From: Ailurus styani | Taxonomy: Eukaryota; Chordata; Mammalia; Carnivora; Ailuridae | Assembly: GCA_002007465.1 (NCBI GenBank) | Contig: LNAC01000018.1 | Span: 7,952,979 to 8,016,978, forward strand | DNA: 64,000 nucleotides | Direction of reading: 5' to 3' | Part shown: one piece after another, positions 39,201-51,200 of the stretch | How the letters are laid out: each line of letters opens with the position of its first letter | How positions within the stretch are numbered: position 1 is the first letter of the stretch | Made by a program: the position numbers and the translations under genes | The notes under the pieces: model-generated | Databases searched by the model: none | What the model was told of the DNA's origin: nothing | What the model saw: the letters and a program-made list of their open reading frames with translations, nothing else

Positions 39201-42200
39201 TTATCAAGTAAGTCCTCATTCTTTAAAAAAAGCTATTTCTAGTATGTATGTAGAGACCTCTAGTGGTTGGCTTAAAATTAAGCACCTTCCATTCAGGTTT
39301 ATGATTGATCTCTCTTTCAGGGAGTTGTTGGTGGAGTGACTGGGATAATAACAAAACCTGTGGAAGGTAAGTTGAGAATGTTTCCTTCCAGTGCAAAGTC
39401 TGGAGAGCTGATATATGATAAACATAAGAGATGTTGTTGCTACTAGTTATTTGAGAGAATTTCTGATTTCATGTTCATAGTCTTACATGGTTTTTTAATG
39501 ACTGTACTTTCTTCAGAAAGTTGAAAGAGTCTTAAGTAACAGACTCTGACTCAGACTTTGAATGTTATTTTCAGCAGGATAGTAGTTAAACTAGATTCCT
39601 TTAGGTCCTCAATAGCAATTGATTCATTTTTTTAAATCCTGTTAAAAAAGTACTTTATTTGATCAAAACCTCTTCTTTGCAGAAATTGACAAACTGATTC
39701 TAAAATGTAAATGGGAATTCAAGTGGCCCCAAATAGCTACACCAATCTGGAAAAGAACCAAGTTGGAGAACTTAACACTATCCAAATTAAAAACTTACCA
39801 TAAAGGTGTAGTAGCTAAGACAGTGTGTTATTGTCATATGGATAGGCATACAGATCAATGGAATAGATTTGAGGTTCCAGAAATAAACACAGTAAAAACT
39901 TTGTGATCAGTTCATCTTCAACAAGGGTGCCAAGGGTGAAGAGTAAGCTTTTCAACAAATGGTGCTGGGACACCTGGATATAAACATAGAATTAATGTGT
40001 CTGGCAACAACTCCACTTCTAGGTATGTACCCAAGGGGATAGAAAACATAACTTCACTCAAAAACTTACATATAAGTATTCACAGAACATAATAGCCAGA
40101 ATGTGGTAACAACCTAAATGACTATCAACTAAAGCATAATTAAGCAAAAGGTGGTATACCTTACAATGGGATAGTATCCGGCTGTAAAAAGAAATCAAGT
40201 GCTGATACAAGTACAAGAATCTGGGACACATGTTGCTAGGTGAAAACAGCCAGTCACAAAGACCACATGTTGTTTGATTACATTTGTAGGAAATGTCCAG
40301 AATAGGCCAAGCCACAGAGATAGAAAGTAGATTAGTGGTTGCCTAGGTCCGGGGGTTAGGGAGGAAGGAGCTGAATTGCACAGGATCAGGAAAAGATGGA
40401 TTGGGGGAAGTGGAGAATGGTGCTAATGGTCATGGGGTTTCTTTTTGAGATGATGTAAATTTTCTAAAATTGATTATGGTGATGGTTGCACACGCTAATG
40501 TACCAAAAATATTTAATTTGTACATTTCAGTGGGTGAATTATATGGTGTGTGAATTATAATTCAATAAAGTTCTTATATTTAGGGGTCGTGGGGGGTAGG
40601 GAGGGAAAAATAATGAAACAGGATGGAATGGGGAAGGAGACAAACCATAAGAGACTCCTAATCTCACAAAACAAACTGAGGGTTACTGGGGGGTGGGAGG
40701 GTAGGGATAGGGTGGATGGGTTATGGACATTGGGGAGGGTTTGTGCTTTGGTGAATGCTGTGAAAGATGTAAGCCTGATGATTCACAGACCTGTACCCCT
40801 GGGGCAAAGAATAAAAAATTTTTTAAAAAGTTCTTATATTTAAAAAAACAGTACGCTGTTTAAAAATTCTTTTTTTTTTTTTTAGATTATTTATTTATTT
40901 ATTTGACAGAGAGAGAGAGATCAGATCACAAGTAGGCAGAGAGGCAGGCAGAGAGAGAGGGGGAAGCAGGCTCTCTGCTGAGCAGAGAGCCCGATGCGGG
41001 CCTTGATCCCAGGAGCCTGGGATTACGACCTGAGCCGAAGGCAGAGGCTTTAACCCACTGAGCCACCCAGGCGCCCTGAAAAATCTTCTGATGGTAGACA
41101 TAAAGAGAAAAATTTCTGGTCATTTCTGAAACCTTAGGTTCTTAGGTCTAAGAATCAGTGGTGGTAAAACTTGCACATGACTCACGATGACCTGGAGGAC
41201 ATGTTCAAACACAAGTTGTTGGGTCCTACTTCTGGAGTTTCTGATTCAGTAGGTCTGGGGCAGGGCCTAATTTGTGTTTTTAACACACTTTAAAAGCCAC
41301 TGTTTTTTACATGTTAGGATTAAATTTAACTTCTTCTAATTTATTTTATTTTATTTATTTGACAGAGAGAGATACAGCAAAAGAGGGAACACCAGCAGGG
41401 GGAATGGGAGAGGGAGAAGCAGGCTTTCCCGCAGAGCAGGGAGCCTGATGCGTGGCTCAATCCCAGGACCCTGGGATCATGACCTGAGCCGAAGGCAGAT
41501 GCTTAATGGCTGAGCCACCCAGGCGCCCCTAAATTTAACTTCTTTAGAAAACCAAAATCTAGAAACGTCCTGGGTAAAACATTTCTGTATTTGACTCAGG
41601 CTTTTGTTGAGTTCAAACTTGATTATTTTAAAATATCTTTATACATTCATTGTCTTTGGTTCTATGAAGGTGCAAAAAAGGAAGGAGCTGCTGGATTCTT
41701 CAAAGGAATTGGAAAGGGGCTTGTGGGTGCTGTGGCTCGTCCAACTGGTGGAATCATAGACATGGCCAGCAGCACCTTCCAAGGAATTCAGAGGTAATTA
41801 GGTACACATACCGTATGCAAGGTATGTGTCTGTGTGCTAATAGTTGCTAGAAATACATAAATAGGTTGAATACTTGGCCTGCTCTTTAGGATGTTGAAGT
41901 CTAGTGAAAGCTATGGCAGGTTCACAAGGTGGGGTGCCACCAGAGAGGAGTAAGAAGAGACCATTTTTATGGTTCACTTTCTCTTTTGTTCAACAAATGT
42001 TGATTGGTACCTACTATATGCCAGGCTCTGTGCTAGCTGCTTGCACAAAGAGTGGACAGCCTAGTTCGTGCCTTTGTTATTTTGTTATTTTCATTTCTTT
42101 AAGGAAAGGTGGAGGGACTTGGGAGTCCAACAGACTTGGTTTTAATACTTGTCGCATTATAATGGGCACATTATTTAAAATTACTCTGTTTTTATCAAAA

Positions 42201-45200
42201 TTGATATAACATGGAATATAAAATTGTATTTAATCTACATATATATTTGTATGTATTATTTTGAAAGATCTTTATGTATTTTCTTATATTTACTCCGCTG
42301 CCTTACAGAGCAGCAGAATCAACTGAGGAAGTGTCTAGGCTCCGTCCCCCTCGTTTTATCCACGAGGACGGCATCATTCGCCCATATGAAAGACAGGAAT
42401 CCGAGGGCTCTGATTTATTTGAGGTATAAATTCTCTTCTTCATGGTCATGGGTAAAATTTAATATTAAAGATTTCTAGGACGAGGATTTCATGGGTGGTT
42501 CTTAAAGGTCCTGATTCATGAACTTCTTTAAGGATTACACAGGGAACGTGGTTTGTAGAGTAGAATTTATTATCTATTTTTTATTTTTACATAATGTGTT
42601 AAATGGGAATGACTGGTAATTTTTTTCTGCACAGGAACAAAGCCTTTTTGTGCAGAAAGGATAATGTTAAAAGAAGCCATAGGCATTATTACTGTTTATG
42701 TGGTAGCTCATTTAGTTAATGGTTAACTTTGGTCTCCTACTTTATAGCTAATTATAGGAATTCCACTGCTTCCATTTCTCCCAGCCAAATTAATTTATTT
42801 GGATTACTCTTTAAATCTAGATTTTTTCAGGTAAACAGAAGCTGGAGGAGAGAAAAAAAAAAAAGATTATGCACAATTGCAACCTTTTTAAGCCTTAAAA
42901 ACATTTTAAGATGGATGTTTTTGGCTTTTTTTTTTAGTTTTAACTTTACTACATTTAAATAATATATACATATGTAAATTGCTTTTCTCCCTTGCCTGGA
43001 ATCCCCTCTCCCCACCCCCAAATGTATTAATATCTTCCTACTTTGACTTCAAAATAATACAACTCTTCATTGTTCTTAGCCATTGGTTTTTATTGTATGT
43101 GATTACATTTTATCTTTTTGCATGCTTCTAACTTTATTTTCTTTCTTTTTCTGCCTACACAGCAAGAACCGGAAATACAGGAGTAAATGTTTCCTATACT
43201 ACTACTTGATTTCATCCTTAAAAATCAAAACAAACTGTGGTATTAATTGACTGTCTTTGATTTATTTAGATTGAGTGTTCATTTCAGTGAAGTTTTCTTT
43301 AAAACTCTCCCCTCTCTCTCAACTTTTTATCGTAGTGGCTTGACTTACACAGAAAGATTATTCCTGGTAATACTGCATAGGAGTAAGGGATCAGTATAAA
43401 AGACTAAAGTGTGTAGGAAATTAACTCTCCTCTTTTTTTAGTTGGTGAAAGTCTTTCTTGTGTCCAGAAGCGGACAATTTTACTATCATTTTGAAAATTT
43501 TATCTTTTCTTATGGTATTCCTGTACTTTCAGGTAAAGTTGAAAAATAATGACAATTCTCATGTCCAATCTATTATGTCTTCTTTACATTTGTGAGTCCT
43601 GATGATGGAATTAGATAACTATGTTTCACACTTCACCCAAGATTGACTCCAATTATGGGGCTGTTAACTGGGGCATGTGATTTAATAATTGAAATATAAG
43701 TTGCTGTTGATCTTTCCTTAGACCTCAAATAAGAGTTGAGACCTGAATTTTGAGATTTTCCTTGATCTCTTTTTTCTTTTTTTACCTCTCAGTACTCTTG
43801 CTGGTCAGATGGCAATCATTTTATAATTATGTTATATACATTCTCAGCCTTTAGCATTTTTGCTTTTCAGAACTTTGATCTCTTTTTTGGTTACACTTAT
43901 TTCACAATTAATGTTTTAATTAACATAAATAGAAGTTGAACATGTAATTCAGCAAATTATGTGTCCCCTGATTTTATAGATCTTTATTTTTTATAGATAT
44001 CTTTCTTTTTAAAAATGAATCATTTTTGTTTTTAAGTTCTTAAAGAAGATTTGTTATCTTAGAACAAAAATAATTCTAAACTATTATTTTGAAATTAGTA
44101 CCCTCATAGTTAGTTCTGAAAATAAATTGTGTTTTGATTACTGTCCTTACTATGAATGATAGAAATGTTTGATTTGATTTAGCAGCATCTTATCTGGCAA
44201 CTTTCATTCTTCTCCCCAAAATTGAAACCAAAGTGTACACTTATATTTAATGTGCCATCCATTTGAAGAGAGTGAAACTGCTAACATAGAACTGTTCAGT
44301 TGGATTATATACTTTTTAAACTCCAGTTACCAAAAGAATAAATTGAATGCTTCTTATTTAAAACAAGCACTTTAAAGAAGAAAGAGTGACAGCCAAAGAT
44401 CAGCCAAAAACTGTGGCTGACAAACTTTTCTTGTGCCTAGATAATTGAGGGTTGGCAAAAATGTCACCACATGTACAGTTTCTCTGAGAACCAAGCACAA
44501 TAACTAATTCAAGATGCTGTCTTAAATCATCACTAATAATTAGCCTTCCTTCTTAGGTAAAAGTAACGATTTTTAATTTTCCTGGATTTATTACAATTTT
44601 AATGAGACTTGACTTTCGGGAACTTGTATAACTTTAAATTTTTTTCTTATGGTTTACTTTTTGTTTGTTTAGCTCTTTATGTTATTAACCTTGTGATTTC
44701 CCTTCTTACAACCACATGTCTATAAGCACAAAATTCAAGTAATTTTTTATTATTTTAGCTAAATATATCTTGTCTGGTTTATTAGTTTTTGTTGTGATAT
44801 CAGCCTTTTAAACTTTATTATTATAGTTACTGGAAAAAATAGAATGGTTGTACATTACTGAGAGGACTTAGTATTTTTTTTCCATGGGTGACAAGGATAG
44901 TTATGGATAGTTAAATTCACGCTGTTTCATTCCTTGCCTATCTTGCTATAATCACTTTGGTATGAAGTATTTAATTAATTGATTATCTAAATTGTGCTGG
45001 ATATACAAAAGAAATAAGACTTCAGTCCTTAAGGAACCAAGTATAATAAAACATGTAAATATTAAAGAGCACTATAGTATAAAATTCTGTCCTCCCAGCC
45101 CTTACTGTAACATGGGTACATTCTATATAATATATTTGGGAATCTTTTCATTTACCCCCTGTTCTTTTTCCCTTTAATATTGCTCTGTATTCTTTACTCA

Positions 45201-48200
45201 GCTTTGAAAGTTGCTAAATCATATACTGTGTTTTCATAGGATATACTTTACTGCTTATCCTTTATTCTCCTAAGATAATTACTGTTTACATATATATATT
45301 TATATAAATATATATAATATATATAATATGTTATATATAATATATAATATATAATATATATAATATGTGTATATATATAAATATATATATGTACACACAC
45401 ATATATAGAGAGAGCCAGGTTTTTGTTTAATATTCTTTTGGTTCACATACTTATGACTATTTAATATTTAAAATGGTGTTCATAACTTTTTTATTTTAAT
45501 TATATTTTCCCATGTTCATAGAAATGCTTCATTCTTAATTCCTGCATTACCATCTCTTGAAGTAACCTTACAGTGTATATTTGACCAGTCCAAGTTGTTG
45601 GCATTAAAGATGCTTCTGTTATTTTACTAACAGTAATAATTCTGTGATAAACATCATTATACATATTGCTTCTTCATTTGTTATTTCCTTAGAATTTACT
45701 TGAAAATATTGAATGCTCTTGCTAAAATATTGTAAATTCTTCAAGTTGCATTTTGGAAAGGGAGAGTCAATATTTTATCAGCTAATCTAGTCTCCTGCTG
45801 CCATCAGTGACTGAATATCTTAATCTGATCTCAGAGTGTAGTGGATTTTAGTCATGCTGAAAACAGTTTCTGTAGTGTAGTATGATGATAAATTATGCTT
45901 TAAAAGCTTTCAGTGGTTCAAAGCAACAGCCTGAGAACTAATGAAAACACCTACAAGATGGAGAGTGGGTAGTATTTCTTTTACATTGCATCTCAGATCT
46001 AAATATTTTAACATTTAAATTTCAAAGCTGAAAGTAAATGTACTGAGTTGTTCTATTCATTTCCCACTTTATTAAACAACTTAAGGTATAAATGTTAAAA
46101 GATTTTAGCTAATTCTCACAGGCAAGATGTGAAACAAGTGACTTCAATCCCACTTGTCTCTGAGACTCATTCTGAAGATGAGACCCCACTTCTTTGGGGA
46201 TTCATCTTCTGTGTTCCTTGCTTTTCATAAATGTCTAGGAATGACTGAACCAAGGATTTTTGAAAAAATGTGTATGTAAGCATTGAAATAATAACAAATG
46301 TGCTTTCTCTGCTTGTGATTATTATTGATTATGTTATCCTTTTAATAATATTGATGTGTATTCTTGGTTATAAATGTTATAGTCTTATTAGGTATGTTTA
46401 TATTCTGTAGTTTCATATCATCTGATCTCTAATCATGCATTATAGATAATGTCAACAATATTTCATTAGCACTGATTATAAAAAATAACTTATTCATTTT
46501 TTAATGTGTGCTAATTCAAATCACAATAGTTTGGAGATAGTTGAAATGAAAATAAATGTATTTTAATGTGCTGCTATTTATACTTGAATTACTTATGCTT
46601 GTTTATTGTCTTTAGCAATAAATTGTGCCAGCTATTTGAAATCTTAGAAATTCTTCATGTTTGTGTTAATATTGACATTATATTTTCTTTTCTTTCAAGA
46701 ATATAATTTGTTACATACATGTACTTTTCATGCATGTTTAATCTATAAGACCAAATACTCAAAAACACTAATATCAGTTATCTTGCGATTTTATTATGTG
46801 TATATCTATCTCTGTGTAAGTCAGTGGTTCTTAAACTCTGAGAACATTCATAGACGACTTAAAATATCTGTTGAAAAATACGAACCATCCTCTGAAAAAA
46901 GTTGCAGAAACACATTTTCAAAATGTTATATGCTATTTTAGGTGGTTCATAGACCTTCCAGAGTCCTTCCATGGACTGGAGATTAAGAACTCCCGTAATG
47001 TTAATGTTACATTGTATTAGTGTATGTTCATATTCCATTAATGAAAATCTGTGATTATTTCTGCTAGATATTTTTAAACCTTTAAGTTATCACAGAACGA
47101 GGTATATTTTATCAGAAGATCACTTAGTAAGCATTTAATACAGATCTGTCTTTTAAGGCACAGTAGCACTGTTACTATAATTAACTAATATATAGTATTG
47201 GAAATACTATTTGGATGCTTGTACTATGCAAATCTTGAGTCTTGTTTTCTTTTCAGAATCATATCAAAAAGTTAGAAGGAGAGACTTATCGATACCACTG
47301 TCCTATTTCTGGAAGCAAGAAGACAATCCTTATGGTTACAAATAGGTATTAATTTCAAGTGACATTTTTTCAAATGCAAACTACATAGATGATAAGAATT
47401 TTGAAAACTAATGAAATTAGTTTTAAAACTAATTTTGAAAACATTTTGAAACATTCAAAAACATTTTGAAAAATGGCAGAGGATTTGGAGAACTATACTT
47501 AAGTTGTAGAATGTTCATTGTCATTAAATCACAAAAATGCAATCTAGATGGGTCCTTTGAGGTTATCCGTTCCAACACTCTTGTTTTGGAGATGCCAAAA
47601 CTGAAACTCCGTATGGCTCAGGGGGTTATCCCAGTTACACAGCTACTGAGTAGAGTCTAGAATGGACTTTGTAGATGTAGTAGTCATACTGTTGCATGTG
47701 AATTGTAAATCCAGCTATGTAGACTGAATTCATGAATCACTTTTTCTTACTAGGTTTTATTTTAGATGATTAGCATACCTTTTTTAAGGATGGTATTACT
47801 TCTGTGTGTTTTTTCTAATTTTTTTTCTAAGTGTTTTGGGAGTGGTAGATAATTTTTCCAAATAAAAGAACTTAAACTACTAAGTTTATTTTCCTGAGAT
47901 TTTTCCTATATCTCTTATACCAAAATGACTATTATATGTTAATAGTTTTCAAACTTCTAAGTTATGTATTTCATAGGACTAAGAGTACCTACAGTAGGCA
48001 AAAATCTGTATTAGATTCCTTACTACTGCATTGAAATATATTTGGTTCAGAAGAACGAAAAGGAAAACTAAAATGACAGGATTCTGACTTAGACCACAAG
48101 CTTTTTCAAGGAGTTAACCAGTCATATGATTTGCTCATTAAGTAAAAATATTCACAAGACAATTTAAAAAGTGTTTTTTACTGATTGGACAAGTAATCAT

Positions 48201-51200
48201 TTATTTTCTATGCCTATAATTTTATATTTTATCCATTAAATTAGGCTAAAAACTATTTATATCATATGTTGTACTTAGTTGCAATGACAATGTGTTAATT
48301 CATTTTAAAATTGTATAGCTTTTATATAATTCAACACTGTAATGGAAATCAGGGGTTTTTGGGGGGTGTTGTTTCTGCTAATACTTAATACTTTAGAACT
48401 TGTTTGATTTAAGTATTTTGTGGAACTATTACTGTACACATTAATATCTGGTTTTTCTTCAGATAAAATGAAAAATCATAGTAATTTTAAATCTAGTCAC
48501 TTACAGTGCTCTTTGGGAGGCAGTTAGGAAAATATTTCTGACCAGTACAATGACTTAGTCTCCTCGTAGCTTTAGAAGACTCTAGTAGGAAATTCTTTGA
48601 TTGAGGTAATTATCATTATGCTGATCTGTTTTACCTTTAATGATTACATTAAAATAGCATTTCTTCTGAAATTGGTGTTTAAAAAAATAACTCTTTCATT
48701 GCTAGACTTAAGCTTATTCATTATAGATAATACAGATCAGGAGTCAACAAAATTTCTTAAAAGGGCCAGACTATAAATATTTAGGCTTCAATGGCCATAC
48801 GGTGTTTCCCAACTATTCAGCTCTGCCCTTGTGGCAGGGAAAACAGCCATGGACAATATGTAAATGAATGGGGGATGGCTGTGTTCCAGTAGGATCTTGT
48901 TTACTAACACAGGCCATGCGCTGATTTGTCTCACAGGCTGTAGTTTGCCCACCCCTGATAAAGACAATAATTTAAAGGATGAAAATGAAGTAACCATATA
49001 TTGTGGTTTGTCTATGACAGAGCTGGTTTGTACTTTTTGTCCCAGTGAAATTATTAGTAGCTATCCCTCTCATTCTTAAAACTGTCCTCATTTGAATCAT
49101 AAATTATGATAACCCCTAAAAATAGCTTTTACCAGCAATTCCACCAGTCGGCTGTATATGTATTTTGTAAAAACTATGTATTTCTGCAGCCATCTACAGT
49201 ATATGTATTTTGTAAAACCTATGTACAAAAAATACATTATGTATATTTAATCAACCTGGGTTTTTCACCAATGTATGATGATCATCTTCCCAGACCATTA
49301 GATATTCTTAGACAACATGGTTTTTAATGACTATAATATTGTATTTATGGACATACTCTAACTTATTCAAATGCTACTTTCCTATTTGATACTCACTGTT
49401 TTCTTCCAAATACTGTATTACTATAAACACATCTTTGCAGCTAAGTCTTCTTTTCCTATAATTATTTCCTTAGAATGAGTTCTTATCAGTGGGATTGCTG
49501 ATTTAAAAACTGTGAAGATTTTTGAGACCCTTTTATATATTGCTAACTTGTTTTATCAGAATAACTGTATTAATTTTTTTATATACCTCTAACAGTATAA
49601 GAGAATGCCCTTTATCCTGTGAGTTTTGCTAAGACTAGTGTTAGTATTTAAACCTTCTTGTTTTTGCTAACTTAATGGGCATAAAATAATTCTGTCTTAA
49701 TTAGCATTTATTTGATTGCTAATGAGTATGAACATTTTAATACATTCATCATCAATGTATATTTTCTATTCCATGAATTGCTTTTTCATATCCTTTGTTC
49801 ATTTTTTATTATGTTGATCTTTTTCTTACTGAATTTAAGTAACATTTTATAAATTAATGTTAGCCCTTTTTACCCAGTGTATTATTAATATTATGATTAC
49901 TTTTTGTTTTCCAATATATAAGGCTTTTAATTTTTCCATATTGAAATTCATCCAAAATTTGATCTGGATTTTTTTTTCCTTATCAGTTTTTAGAAAGAAA
50001 ATATAAGTTCTCAGGACCCAAATTGATTAGGCTATACCTCCACTAGTTAGTCTTAACTCCTGCTTAATATTTTATTTTAGTAATTTTCATTAGGAAATTG
50101 TTCTCTGAATAGACATTTTTTTTAAACTATCTGTGTTAGTCTCTATGGGCTACTATAACAAAAATTCTATAGAAAGTCAGCTTAAACAAGAAGCATTTAT
50201 TTTACACAGTTCTGGAGGCTGGGAAGTCCAAGGTCAGGGTGCCAGCAGATTCTGTATCTGGTGAGGGCTCACTTCCTGGTTCATAGACAACCGTCTTTTT
50301 GCTGTGTCCTCACATGGCAAAAGTGGTGAGGGAGTTTTCTCAGGCCTCTCTTGTAAGGGTACTGTTCCCATTCATGAGGCTCCACCCTCTTGATCTAATC
50401 ACCCCAAAGGCTCCACCTCTAATACGATCACATTGGGGTTGGGATTCAGTGTATGATTTGGGGGAGGATATAAACATCCTGACCACCGCCCTATCAATGT
50501 CTGACAGAAATGAAGACACAGATAAAAGTGATATCTTCTGTCCTCTCCTTGTCTAAAGAGGGGCCTATACATTATTAGTGACATCACAGTGTGCCAGGTG
50601 CTTAGATAAAGTGATATACAGAGATTCTGAAGACAAGAAAATCTCTTGGTTCAATAAGGTGGGAACCAAGGTGTCAGGGGGAAGATGTTAGGGAGGAGGT
50701 TCTAGAGCTGTGTCTTACAGAGTATGGAGTTTTCATACATGCAGATAGCAGGCAGAGGGAGAAAACAGTATGGCACTTTGAACAGTAAGATCATTTGAAA
50801 TAGCTGGATAGTAGAGTGTTGGTGGGGAAGCATTGGGAGGTGTCGTAAGTCATAGGTATCTGCTCATGACATCCGAAGGATATAGATTTTATCATTAATG
50901 TGATGGAAGATTACAAATTTCTTTAAAAGTATAGACATTTTATTGCTCATTATTGCAGCCTTTCGCATATACACATAATTCACACATAAGTCCCTCTTCT
51001 CACTCCCACTGAAGGCTTATACACAAGGACTAATATGATAAGGTTTGCAGTTTAGAAAGATCGCTGGCGTCTACGGCCATACCACCCTGAACGCGCCCGA
51101 TCTCGTCTGATCTTGGAAGCTAAGCAGGGTCGGGCCTGGTTGGTACTTGGATGGGAGAAAGATCGCTGGCAGCAGTTTAGTTGCTGGATTGAAGGAGGAT

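Noticed and set aside
51069..51157. Functional 5S rRNA gene
   Set aside because: The last third of the RNA is missing and flanking duplications show retroposition.
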